Assembly (NCBI GenBank): GCA_020444985.1 | Contig: JAGRHK010000043.1 | Location: 1 to 9,103, forward strand | Length of the DNA: 9,103 bases | Reading direction: 5' to 3' | From: Candidatus Competibacteraceae bacterium | GTDB lineage: Bacteria; Pseudomonadota; Gammaproteobacteria; Competibacterales; Competibacteraceae | Notes under the pieces: model-generated | Databases searched by the model: none | Told to the model about the DNA's origin: nothing | The model's input: the letters and a program-made list of their open reading frames with translations, nothing else | Position numbers and translations under genes: made by a program | Shown here: piece after piece, positions 1 through 7,740 of the stretch | How the letters are laid out: every line of letters begins with the position of its first letter | How positions within the stretch are numbered: position 1 is the stretch's first letter

Positions 1-3000
1 ATTCGCGCCGCCAAAGCCAAAGGCGCTGACGCTGGCCCGACGGGGACGGTCCGGTTCACGCAGCCAGGGACGCGCCTCGGGATTGATGAATAATGGATTG
101 GCGGGATCGCGCAGCGGCGCTAGCGGACGATCGACGCCACGATGCGGCGGTAAGACCCGATGATGCAGCGCCAGCGCGGCCTTGATCAGTCCGGCTACGC
201 CCGCAGTCGCCTTGGTATGGCCAATCAGCGTCTTGGCGGAACCGATCGCGCCGCTGGCGGGGGGCGCGCCGCTTTCATCCAGCAGCGTCGTCACCGTTTC
301 CAGTTCCGCTCGATCGCCGGCAACGGTGCCGGTGCCATGCGCTTCCCACAAGCCCACCGTGGCGGGCGAATAACCGGCTTCCTGATAGGCGCGGCGCAGG
401 GCGCGTAATTGCCCGGCGGGGCGCGGCGCGGTCAACCCTTTGGCGCGACCGTCGCTGGAGCCGGCGATGCCTTTAATCACGGCATAAATCCGGTCGCCAT
501 CCCGCTCCGCGTCCTCCAGCCGTTTCAACACGACTGCGGCAACGCCTTCGGCAATGGCAATGCCATCGGCCTGCTCGTCGAAGGTGCGGGGGCGACCTTG
601 CGGCGATAACGCCTGGGTCTTGGAGAAACAGAGATACATGAACGGCGACTGCATGGTATCAGCGCCGCCAGCAATCGCTAGGTCGCTATGACCCAGCCGC
701 AATTCATTAACAGCCTGATAAATGGCCGCCAGCGATGAGGCGCACGCTGCGTCCACGGCACAATTAACGCCGCCAAAATCGAAACGATTGCTGACCCGCC
801 CCGCCGCTACGTTCGGCAGCAATCCGGCAAAGGAATCTTCGGTCCACTCCGGCAACCGGGCCAGCGCGTCCTCATCCACACGCCCGGTCATGCGGGGTAA
901 ATCGGCGCGCGTAGCGTAGGCTAGTCCCAACTCGCCCATACCGCCACTGGCGCCCAACACGACCGCGATGCGCTCACGATCAACGGCAGGCAGATCAACG
1001 CCGGCATCATCCAGCGCCTGCCGCACGGTCTCCAGCGTCAATAACTGCAAGACATCCACCGACTTCAGCGCCACCGGCGGCAATCCGTAACGGGTGGGAT
1101 CAAAGGGCTGTTCCGCAATGAAACCGCCCCACTTGGCATAAATCCGGTCGCGCGTGGCCGGATCGGGGTCGTAGTACAGCCGCCAGTCCCAGCGTTCTGG
1201 CGGCACTTCCCGCAGACTATTCACGCCCTGCACCAGATTTCGCCAGTACTCCCGCGTATTGATCGCGCCGGGCAGCCAAGCGCCGATGCCAATAATGGCG
1301 ATATCCGCCGGACGGGCGGCGAATTCCAACCGTTTGCGGATTTGCGGCTGATGGCGCGCTAACCAGTCCAAAGCATCTGTTGTGACGTTGCGATGCAGCT
1401 CATCCAGCGTCAAGGGCCGGTCATGCAGGGCCGCGATCTGGCCGATCATGTACAGGCCCTGCGTCCGCTGTTCATCCGGGCCAATCGCGCGCAATTCCCC
1501 TGTCGGCTCCGACCGCAACTGACCTTTCGCGGCGATGCGCAGCCGCCCCAGCGTCAGTTCATCCAAGCGGTCGCGCACGGTGCGCGCCGGTTCGCCCTGG
1601 GTCTGCAACTGCTGACGGGTTTCGTGAAAAGCCGTGACGAACGGCGTGATCGCGCACCGACTGGCGTGGCCGGGACCGGTAGTCAAGGTCGCTGTTGCCG
1701 CACAATCCAGCGTGACCCGCTGAAAGTCAGGCTGGATGGCCCCGCAGCGCACCGCCTCCTCCGTTAAAACGTAAGCGGTGCCCATTAATACGCCGATATG
1801 CGCCCCGCGCCGCGTCAACGGCGCGGCCAGGGTCGCGACCATCGCCGCCGAGCGGGCATCGTGAATGCCGCCGGCGAATAGCGTCGCCACCCCGACCAGT
1901 CCGCCGGGCTGTTGCCTTTCCCAGTCCAGCAAGGCCTCGATCATCGACTCCCACAGCACGAAGCTGCTTAACGGTCCGATGTGGCCGCCGCATTCACGGC
2001 CTTCGAAGATAAAGCGCCGCGCGCCTTGTTCCAGGAAGAGCCGTAATAAAGTCGGGGTCGGCACATGCAGATAGGTGGGAATGCCGTCGGCTTCCAGTTG
2101 TTGCGCCTGCTCCGGGCGACCGCCGGCAATGTAAGCGAACGGCGGGCGGACGGCCCGAATCGCCGCCAGTTGCTCCTCGCGTAACGTTGTCGGGACAAAG
2201 CCGAGAATGCCCACGCCCCAGGATCGCCCGCCCAGACAGCGCGCGGTTGCCTCCAGCAGTTCACGGGAACGGTCGCCGCCCAACATTGCCAGGGCGATCA
2301 TCGGTAATGCGCCGGCGCTGGCGACCGCCTCGGCAAATTCAGCGCGGTCGCTCACCCGGGTCATGGCGCCCTGCACGATGGGGAAACGCGTCGCATGATC
2401 GCGCGCTAACGGCGCATTTTCCGCCAGCGCCGCATCTTTTTGCGCTTGATGGGCATGTTCGACCACGGCCCGCCGCATCGCGCGAACAACCCCGGCGACG
2501 GTTCCATAACGCTTGGCCCAGGGCGCGGCGAGCGCGACTTCCTGACCAAGCGGTAAAATATCGTGCATCCGTGGATCGCGCCAACCCGTCAATCCCTTCA
2601 GGATCGCTTCAGACGCGGACTCCCGCTCATCCTGCAATTGTTGGCGCAGCGCAGCCACCGGCGTAAAGCCGGGCCGCTCCAGTACTCGGACATAACGCCC
2701 GGTTTCCTCATGCCCCAGCAAGACGGTTTCCGTGCCGTCCAGCCCCCGCAACCAGGGACCCAAGGCCTCAGCGACCGGTGATTCCTGCAATAGCAGCAAG
2801 GCATGTTCCAGGACGACGCCGGCAGCGCCGCCGACCTGACAAGCCGCCGCCGTGTGCAGACCGACGCCGCCCCGGACGTAAACGGGTAATGTGCTTTGCC
2901 CCAGCAACCGTTGCAGCAGCACGAAGCTGCTTTCCTCGCCGACCATGCCGCCGGCTTCGTGACCCTTGACCCACCAGCCATCCATTTGCGCTTCCAGATC

Positions 3001-3342
3001 GGCCCATGCAGCGCGCCAACGCGAGAGTTCCAACAACACCTTTCCACCTTCAGCGCGGAAGGTCTGCACGGCAGGCAGCAGATGCGCATTGCGCTCCACA
3101 TCCAGGATCAACCAGGCCGGCCTGATCGCGCTGTCAGCATCCAACGCTCTGGGCGCTGCGCTACCGCCCCATTTCAGGCCAAAAAAAGGCGACTGGGTCG
3201 CCAACTGTTTCAGCGCTGCCGCCAGCTCGGGGGGATTGATGGCAATTTCGGCATTGAATACCCCAATCGCGCCGGCGCGGACGCCGGCCATGGCCAGCGC
3301 CGGATTGCTTAAACCTGCGGGATTCAGGATGAAAAGTTTCAT
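1..3342 (-). CDS. Type I polyketide/fatty-acid synthase, N-terminal part: tandem nitronate-monooxygenase-like barrels fused to a ketosynthase (partial)
   Basis: The frame is open from ATG at 3342 to the left edge (1114 codons, last residue Asn of FGFGGAN), so the C-terminal domains are missing. Residues 1 to about 215 form a degenerate nitronate monooxygenase/PfaD-type TIM barrel (EAGGM 129-133, GGVG 158-161). Residues 320 to about 600 form a second, better conserved barrel (PIVQGAMT 321-328, GRECGGH 448-454, AGGI 490-493, GVLMGTAY 517-524). A helical linker follows. The ketosynthase begins near residue 680 and carries the full triad: Cys867 in VDAACASS, His1002 in EAHGTGT and His1042 in GHTKA. 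Its stretch ERWDWRLYYDPDP and RYGLPPVALKSVD resembles the PfaA/HglE class of iterative lipid-type synthases. The enzyme should perform decarboxylative Claisen condensation; the barrels suggest FMN-dependent enoyl reduction (inference). The start overlaps the upstream stop as ATGA, implying translational coupling. AT, ACP, KR or DH domains are expected beyond the edge. Confidence 0.93.
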   Translation of the reverse strand, partial: MKLFILNPAGLSNPALAMAGVRAGAIGVFNAEIAINPPELAAALKQLATQSPFFGLKWGGSAAPRALDADSAIRPAWLILDVERNAHLLPAVQTFRAEGGKVLLELSRWRAAWADLEAQMDGWWVKGHEAGGMVGEESSFVLLQRLLGQSTLPVYVRGGVGLHTAAACQVGGAAGVVLEHALLLLQESPVAEALGPWLRGLDGTETVLLGHEETGRYVRVLERPGFTPVAALRQQLQDERESASEAILKGLTGWRDPRMHDILPLGQEVALAAPWAKRYGTVAGVVRAMRRAVVEHAHQAQKDAALAENAPLARDHATRFPIVQGAMTRVSDRAEFAEAVASAGALPMIALAMLGGDRSRELLEATARCLGGRSWGVGILGFVPTTLREEQLAAIRAVRPPFAYIAGGRPEQAQQLEADGIPTYLHVPTPTLLRLFLEQGARRFIFEGRECGGHIGPLSSFVLWESMIEALLDWERQQPGGLVGVATLFAGGIHDARSAAMVATLAAPLTRRGAHIGVLMGTAYVLTEEAVRCGAIQPDFQRVTLDCAATATLTTGPGHASRCAITPFVTAFHETRQQLQTQGEPARTVRDRLDELTLGRLRIAAKGQLRSEPTGELRAIGPDEQRTQGLYMIGQIAALHDRPLTLDELHRNVTTDALDWLARHQPQIRKRLEFAARPADIAIIGIGAWLPGAINTREYWRNLVQGVNSLREVPPERWDWRLYYDPDPATRDRIYAKWGGFIAEQPFDPTRYGLPPVALKSVDVLQLLTLETVRQALDDAGVDLPAVDRERIAVVLGASGGMGELGLAYATRADLPRMTGRVDEDALARLPEWTEDSFAGLLPNVAAGRVSNRFDFGGVNCAVDAACASSLAAIYQAVNELRLGHSDLAIAGGADTMQSPFMYLCFSKTQALSPQGRPRTFDEQADGIAIAEGVAAVVLKRLEDAERDGDRIYAVIKGIAGSSDGRAKGLTAPRPAGQLRALRRAYQEAGYSPATVGLWEAHGTGTVAGDRAELETVTTLLDESGAPPASGAIGSAKTLIGHTKATAGVAGLIKAALALHHRVLPPHRGVDRPLAPLRDPANPLFINPEARPWLREPDRPRRASVSAFGFGGAN

Positions 3343-3872
3343 GGCGAAGGATCAACCGGCGGCGTCAACGATTCCGCAGTTTCGCCGGCGTCGCTGGCCG
3401 CCAGTTTAAACCGGCTGACGCGCTCCATCTCCAATAAGGTTTCTTCCAGCGCCGCTTCCAGCCAGTCCACCCGATTTTCCAGTTGCTGGTAATAGCGGCC
3501 AATTTCCTTCAGGGTGCTGGAGGTCGTCAGTTCTTCAGCGCGCGGCAGCGCTTCGATGCCGAATTCCAAACCCCAGGCGTTCTCGCCACCGGACGGGCGT
3601 CCCGCGCCACTCTCCTGATTTTGCAACCATTGCAGCAGCGCATGACGAATATCAGGATTTTTCAGCAAAGGCGCCAAAGCCGCCAAGCCACCCGGTAAAC
3701 GGCTGCCTTTGCCCGGAACCGCAACCGCCGGCGCCGACGCAGTCCTGGCCGCCATCATCAAGGCGCGCAAGCCGGGACGACCGCCCTGACGAGCGGGTTC
3801 CTGACCTTCACGCGCCCGACGTTGCTGCCGAAGTCGGTCAAGACGCTGTTTGACTTCACCCTCATCGCTCAT
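3339..3872 (-). CDS. Unrecognised basic/coiled-coil protein preceding the synthase (177 aa)
   Basis: I do not recognise a family. From ATG at 3872 (177 aa) the protein has a charged, basic N-terminal helix (residues 5-23, rich in Arg and Lys), an Ala/Pro/Gly-rich linker, a short helical block (62-85), a motif WGLEF at 100-104, and a predicted coiled-coil helix at about 119-155 (LENRVDWLEAALEE). The tail is acidic and Pro-rich. There is no signal peptide or membrane segment, so it is probably cytoplasmic. An in-frame ATG 33 nt upstream (3905) would overlap the previous gene. I prefer 3872 because it lies 8 nt after the upstream stop and has GGAG upstream. Its TGA overlaps the synthase ATG (ATGA), so the two products are probably made in step. 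A helper, docking or scaffold role for the synthase is inference from position only. Confidence 0.8.
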   Translation of the reverse strand: MSDEGEVKQRLDRLRQQRRAREGQEPARQGGRPGLRALMMAARTASAPAVAVPGKGSRLPGGLAALAPLLKNPDIRHALLQWLQNQESGAGRPSGGENAWGLEFGIEALPRAEELTTSSTLKEIGRYYQQLENRVDWLEAALEETLLEMERVSRFKLAASDAGETAESLTPPVDPSP

Positions 3873-3880
3873 ATCGCGAG

Positions 3881-4717
3881 CTACTCCAGAAATTCCAGAA
3901 ACCAATCATCGCTGCCCGCCCGAAGGGGCGTCGCAGATTCCGGCGGATTGTTCGCGGGCCGTTGGGCCGGCTGCGCTGGACGAGCATCCGGGGGGGATAC
4001 CGTGGCCCGCTGCCGCGCTTGCTCCAAACGCGCTTGCAAATCCTGGGCGACGACCTGCAAGCGCTGGATATCCGCCTCAAGCGCAGTGATTTCCCCGGCG
4101 ATCTCCGTTCCTGCCGGGGGCGCGGACTCACGAGGGTGCGTCATCTCTTCTTTGACCGCTTCAATGACGCGCGCTCTGTTCGCTCTGGCCGGGGGCGCCG
4201 TCGGCAATACCGCATGAGTTGCATCGGCCTCGGGCAAGCGATTCACCCGCTCCAACGTCTGTTGCAAACGCCAAAGATTAACGTCCCCCGCCATGGGTTC
4301 GCCGGGAATATTCTGCTGCAAAAACTTGAGCAGACGCTGAATGCGCTCATGAGCGCTGCCCTGGGCGGTCCGACCGCGTTGCTCCAGCAGCCGCATCGCT
4401 TGCTGGAGGCGTTGCTCGCCAATCGAAGTGCCTGGAATCAGCTGATCTCCCGGCGGCGTCTCCGCCAGAAATTGCGCGAACCGCTGCAACAAACCACCTC
4501 CTTGCCGTTCGCCGCGCGGACCGGCTCCAGCCGGTCTCCGACGATTGCCCTGCCCTCCTTGGCCACGGCGTTCGCCCTGAGCCGGCGCCATTGGATCGGC
4601 CATCGGCGTTTCCGGCATCGCCAGCGTCGCGTCATGCGCTGGAGAGCGTTGTGCGTAGCGTCCGCGCAGTGCCTGCAAGCGGGCGCGCCGCTTGACTTTA
4701 TCGTCATCGTGATTCAT
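3881..4717 (-). CDS. Unrecognised Pro/Arg/Gln-rich coiled-coil protein (278 aa)
   Basis: No family is recognised. The N-terminus is highly charged and basic (DDDKVKRRARLQALRGR, residues 4-20). A low-complexity Met/Pro then Gly/Arg/Gln segment (about 34-75) follows, then helical blocks at about 76-88 and 97-160, a disordered Ala/Pro stretch, and a strong coiled-coil helix at about 203-238 (EITALEADIQRLQ). The protein ends in a Pro-rich tail and an aromatic-acidic C-terminus DDWFLEFLE (270-278). No signal peptide or membrane span is visible. The ATG at 4717 has GAGAG 7 nt upstream and lies 30 nt after the sulfotransferase stop. A 260-codon frame on the opposite strand covers the same bases, but operon spacing and ribosome-site context favour this strand. 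Its architecture (basic helix, disordered linker, W-x-LEF, coiled coil) echoes the next gene downstream, suggesting a functional pair. Confidence 0.78.
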   Translation of the reverse strand: MNHDDDKVKRRARLQALRGRYAQRSPAHDATLAMPETPMADPMAPAQGERRGQGGQGNRRRPAGAGPRGERQGGGLLQRFAQFLAETPPGDQLIPGTSIGEQRLQQAMRLLEQRGRTAQGSAHERIQRLLKFLQQNIPGEPMAGDVNLWRLQQTLERVNRLPEADATHAVLPTAPPARANRARVIEAVKEEMTHPRESAPPAGTEIAGEITALEADIQRLQVVAQDLQARLEQARQRATVSPPDARPAQPAQRPANNPPESATPLRAGSDDWFLEFLE

Positions 4718-4747
4718 GAATATGCTCTCGGGAATTGTTCTTGAAAT

Positions 4748-5704
4748 TCAAAAGTAACCCAGTTCTTGCGCCAGCTCGACCACCGCCGGGTGCAGCCCTT
4801 GATGATCCGGTCGCCACGGCAACGGTTCGGCAGGATCATCATCGTCATCGAATTGCGCCGAACGCAGGCGCGGCTCCAGCAGAAAATTGATGTCATTGCC
4901 CAAACGCGCGTTAATCGGACCGACATAGGCATAGGGGGACTGTTCTGGCGCTTTCATCGCCGCCAGTTCGCGCGGACCACAGGGCAATTCCAGCCATTGG
5001 CAAATCCGGGGCAACTCCGTGTCCGGGTTCGCCAGAATTCGCTCGCCCTGCACCCGCAGCCATTGCTCCCGAGGCAGCTCATTCAGGAATTCCATGACCA
5101 GGGCGTGAGCGTCGTGCCATAAAATTTGCGGCTCGATGATGGCGGTATCGCCCGAGGTATCGACCGCGTTGAGCATCATCAGCATCAGCTTGCCGCCGCG
5201 CGCTTTGAGCACTGACGCACATTGTCCGCGTGGGTGGCGCAGCAAATGAATGAATCGTGCTTGGGGAAGCGCTTCCCGCAAGCGGTCCAGATACGAGCGC
5301 CGACGGAGATAGCCTGGACTTTTCTCGACCGCAATCAGCGGATCGATCTTCTCCAGAAGTTCCTGGAATATCTCGTGGGTGCTGCGCGAAGCGCGCGCGT
5401 GAATCCAGCGGTACGCCAACGCTACGCTGTCGATGGTTTGCTCACCCGCGTAGAGCTGCGCGACCGTCCGCAACAAGCCATGCCGCATCACCGGCCAAAA
5501 GGTGGATTTACGCCCGCCATCGCGATCGACGCCACGCCAGAATTCGTCCATGCTTTCCGCCATGAACAGATTCAACTCGGGGAACCCATACATCTGGGGA
5601 TGCTGGCCGAGCATCGTACTCACCAGCGAAGTAAAAGACCGGGGCGGCGCTAGAATGAAAACCGGTTCGCGATTCAGCTCCCGCGCCGAATTGGACGCCA
5701 TCAC
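4748..5704 (-). CDS. PAPS-dependent sulfotransferase family protein
   Basis: This 318-aa protein belongs to the sulfotransferase superfamily, which transfers a sulfuryl group from 3'-phosphoadenylyl sulfate to an acceptor hydroxyl or amine. The 5'-phosphosulfate-binding loop is near the N-terminus (APPRSFTSLVSTML, 19-32). VEKSP (126-130) matches the EK[ST]P signature of bacterial members, and the 3'-phosphate site is LLRHPRGQCASVL (154-166). Length is normal for a stand-alone bacterial enzyme, with no signal peptide. A run of five Asp (286-290) sits in the C-terminal region. Two starts are possible: GTG at 5704, with AAGGA 8 nt upstream and a GTGA overlap with the preceding stop, or ATG at 5701. 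I chose GTG on spacing; the difference is one residue. Placement between a phosphatase-superfamily enzyme and the synthase suggests it sulfates a lipid or polyketide (inference). The acceptor is unknown. Confidence 0.9.
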   Translation of the reverse strand: MMASNSARELNREPVFILAPPRSFTSLVSTMLGQHPQMYGFPELNLFMAESMDEFWRGVDRDGGRKSTFWPVMRHGLLRTVAQLYAGEQTIDSVALAYRWIHARASRSTHEIFQELLEKIDPLIAVEKSPGYLRRRSYLDRLREALPQARFIHLLRHPRGQCASVLKARGGKLMLMMLNAVDTSGDTAIIEPQILWHDAHALVMEFLNELPREQWLRVQGERILANPDTELPRICQWLELPCGPRELAAMKAPEQSPYAYVGPINARLGNDINFLLEPRLRSAQFDDDDDPAEPLPWRPDHQGLHPAVVELAQELGYF

Positions 5705-6516
5705 GGTCGCAATCCTTCGACGAAGGGGACTTCAAAGCATTTTTGGTGCATGATCGGCCCGTGGCCAAAGTAGCCCTCCTCACCGAACAATTCGCCATGA
5801 TCGGCGGTGACGATCAACCAGGTATTCGCCGGGCATTTGGCGTACAGCTCGCCGAGTAATCCGTCGATATACTCGACACACTTCACCTGTTGGCCATGCA
5901 GACGCCGCATCTCTTCGTCGGGAAAGAAGTTCTGCGCGGACGCTGTCCGGGGCGCGTCGTTCGCCAGGTCCTTGAGTACGCCATGCACCCCGGAAACATG
6001 AGGCAGATCATCGCCCGCCAGCATGTAGGGATAATGCGTTTCGCCCAGATTGAGAAAGTAACAACGCGGCTGATCGTCCGGAAAGGCGATTTCGCGCACC
6101 ATGCCGGCGAAATCGTTGTGGTGGTCCATCAATCGGTAATCGTCGAAATCGCGATTCAACAGGGTGTAGGGATTCAGCACCGGCAGCGACATGCGCGCAA
6201 TCGTCCGGTAGCCATGATTTTTCAGCACCCGAGGCAGGGACAATTCCGGCACGAAAGTTTTGAACGACAAGCCGGGAATCGCCAACCGATCCACCCAGCG
6301 CTTGAACTCACTCTTGTAAACCTCGGAGGCGAATACCCCGCGCGGACTCGTATGCGGAACCATCCCCATCAGCATGGCGTAATGAGAGGGCGAGGTCCAG
6401 GAGGCATAGCTATAACGCTGTTCAACCGGACCCAGTCTGGCCAGGTGCGGCGTGTCAGCCTGTTGGCAACTGTCATAGCGACAGCTATCCATGACGATAT
6501 AAATCAGATGATTCAT
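5701..6516 (-). CDS. Alkaline phosphatase/sulfatase-superfamily metalloenzyme with Thr at the nucleophile position
   Basis: This 271-aa protein has the metal-binding layout of the alkaline phosphatase superfamily: Asp10 in IVMDSCRYDS, a nucleophile loop TSPSH (41-45), His161 in ETHYPY, and Asp239-His240 in VTADHGELFGEEG with His252 in FGHG. Formylglycine sulfatases need Cys or Ser in C/S-x-P-x-R. Here the equivalent is T-S-P-S-H, so it is unlikely to be a classical sulfatase. A threonine nucleophile is known in phosphoethanolamine- and glycerophosphate-transferases of this superfamily, but those have membrane anchors, and none is visible here. It is short for the superfamily, ending right after the FEVPFVEGL strand. 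The start ATG overlaps the TPR gene stop (ATGA), and its own stop overlaps the sulfotransferase start. A role in removing or transferring a phosphate or sulfate ester on the pathway intermediate is inference. Confidence 0.85.
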   Translation of the reverse strand: MNHLIYIVMDSCRYDSCQQADTPHLARLGPVEQRYSYASWTSPSHYAMLMGMVPHTSPRGVFASEVYKSEFKRWVDRLAIPGLSFKTFVPELSLPRVLKNHGYRTIARMSLPVLNPYTLLNRDFDDYRLMDHHNDFAGMVREIAFPDDQPRCYFLNLGETHYPYMLAGDDLPHVSGVHGVLKDLANDAPRTASAQNFFPDEEMRRLHGQQVKCVEYIDGLLGELYAKCPANTWLIVTADHGELFGEEGYFGHGPIMHQKCFEVPFVEGLRP

Positions 6517-7646
6517 GCGCGACGATTGCGATTGCGGCGGTTCTGGCGCAGACGGCGGGTTTCATCCGCAACCCGGTTGGCGATCGAAGGTTGCAGTTCT
6601 TCGGCCAATTCCTCCCATTCCCCTTCGCTCACCGCCAGTTCGTGCTCCAGATCGCTGAGCAGTTGTTCATGATCCGGCAGATGCAGCACGGTGGCGCGGT
6701 ATTCTTCGACGGCCAGTTGGAACTGCTGGCGTCGATAATGAATATCGCCCAGCAGCTTATGCACCAGTGGCGAAATCTGGCTGTTTTGCGGTAATTCCCG
6801 GGCCTGTTGTTCGGCTTCTTCCAGATGACCGTTCGCCAACTGCGCTTCGACCAGTCGCAGGCGCACTGAAGTTCGTCCGGGATCTTGGCGCAATGCTTCG
6901 TTCAGCGCCTCTTCGGCAACCGGATACAGTTGCAGCTCCAGCGCCGCGCGCCCCAGTTGCATCAGGGCCGCGCTATCTTCCGGCAAGCGCGCCAAGACAT
7001 CGCGCAGCGCCTGTTCCGCAAGCTCGCGCTGATTCTGAGCGGCCAGCAAACGCGCCAATGAAATGGCGGCGCGCATATGGCCCGGTTCGATATCCAGCGC
7101 CAGCCGTAATTCCGCAATGGCGGCGTCCGGCTGTTCTTGCTGGCGATGAATTTCCGCAAGCAACAAGCGCGGCTGCACCTTGCGCGGATCGTAGCGCAGC
7201 GCCTCCCGCAACGGGTTCGTGGCTTCGGCATAACGCTGTTGACGCAACAAGGCCTGGCCCAGTCCGGTCATGGCCTTGACCGACTTGGAATCCAGATTCA
7301 GCGCATTCTGAAAGGCCATTATGGCCGGTTCAATTTGGCCCAGTTCAGCCAGCGCTTGCCCTTCCAGCACATAAGCCTTGGAGAGCAGGGGATCTAAAGT
7401 CCGGGCTTGAATAAAGCGAATCAGCGCTTCTTCGGTGTGTTCCTGACGCCGCAACACCATGCCAATGCCCAGGCACGCATTGGCCGATTTGGGATTGCTG
7501 GCCAACAGCGCCTCGAATTCAACGCGGGCTTCGTCCTGCCGGCCTTCGCGGAACAGCGCGCGACCTTTGCGCAGGCGTTCGCGTTCATCCTGAAGCGGCG
7601 CTGGCTCGTTATGCAGTTTCTTGACTGTGGGTTGCCACGGTGTCAT
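6513..7646 (-). CDS. TPR-repeat protein, first gene of the operon
   Basis: This 377-aa protein is built almost wholly of tetratricopeptide repeats. About eight to nine 34-residue units run from residue 24 to about 330, with the usual small/aromatic pattern (GRALFREGRQDEA, GQALAELGQIEPA, GDIHYRRQQFQLA). There is no signal peptide or membrane segment, so it is probably cytoplasmic. It ends in a strongly basic tail (RRLRQNRRNRNRRA, 364-377). TPR arrays bind partner proteins and often accompany bacterial sulfotransferases, sometimes fused to them. As the promoter-proximal gene it may organise the sulfotransferase, phosphatase-superfamily enzyme and synthase (inference). ATG 7646 has a good ribosome site, GAGG, 8 nt upstream. 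The stop TGA overlaps the next gene's ATG. Confidence 0.9.
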   Translation of the reverse strand: MTPWQPTVKKLHNEPAPLQDERERLRKGRALFREGRQDEARVEFEALLASNPKSANACLGIGMVLRRQEHTEEALIRFIQARTLDPLLSKAYVLEGQALAELGQIEPAIMAFQNALNLDSKSVKAMTGLGQALLRQQRYAEATNPLREALRYDPRKVQPRLLLAEIHRQQEQPDAAIAELRLALDIEPGHMRAAISLARLLAAQNQRELAEQALRDVLARLPEDSAALMQLGRAALELQLYPVAEEALNEALRQDPGRTSVRLRLVEAQLANGHLEEAEQQARELPQNSQISPLVHKLLGDIHYRRQQFQLAVEEYRATVLHLPDHEQLLSDLEHELAVSEGEWEELAEELQPSIANRVADETRRLRQNRRNRNRRA

Positions 7647-7654
7647 GCCTCATA

Positions 7655-7658
7655 CCTC
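7655..7658 (-). promoter_or_regulatory. Ribosome-binding site of the TPR gene
   Basis: GAGG on the minus strand lies 8 nt before ATG 7646. It supports this start over an out-of-frame ATG a few bases upstream. Confidence 0.6.
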
Positions 7659-7691
7659 GTCAAAGCCCGCGCTGCCAATCGCGTGGGCATC

Positions 7692-7721
7692 ATTATGAAT
7701 TGGGAATAGCCATGTTTGCAA
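7692..7721 (-). promoter_or_regulatory. Candidate sigma70-type promoter for the leftward operon
   Basis: On the minus strand, TTGCAA (7721-7716, 4/6 to TTGACA) is followed after 18 bp by CATAAT (7697-7692, 5/6 to TATAAT). The predicted start near 7685 gives a leader of about 40 nt before the TPR gene ATG. No other sigma70-like pair this good was seen upstream of that gene. The call is by eye only. Confidence 0.45.
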
Positions 7722-7740
7722 AATCAGTGCCGAGCGGTCG

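Noticed and set aside
1393..2666. Several plus-strand frames of 120-160 codons inside the synthase gene
   Set aside because: The minus strand encodes conserved NMO-like and ketosynthase motifs throughout, so these are antisense shadows.
3962..4744. 260-codon open frame on the plus strand
   Set aside because: It is antisense to the 278-aa coiled-coil gene, which has correct operon spacing and a ribosome site. The composition resembles a GC-rich shadow frame and no motif is recognisable.
5701..6516. Annotation as a classical sulfatase
   Set aside because: The C/S-x-P-x-R formylglycine signature is replaced by T-S-P-S-H.
5890..6672. 260-codon open frame on the plus strand
   Set aside because: It is antisense to the phosphatase-superfamily gene, whose metal-binding motifs are clear, and runs into the TPR gene. 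No recognisable domain.
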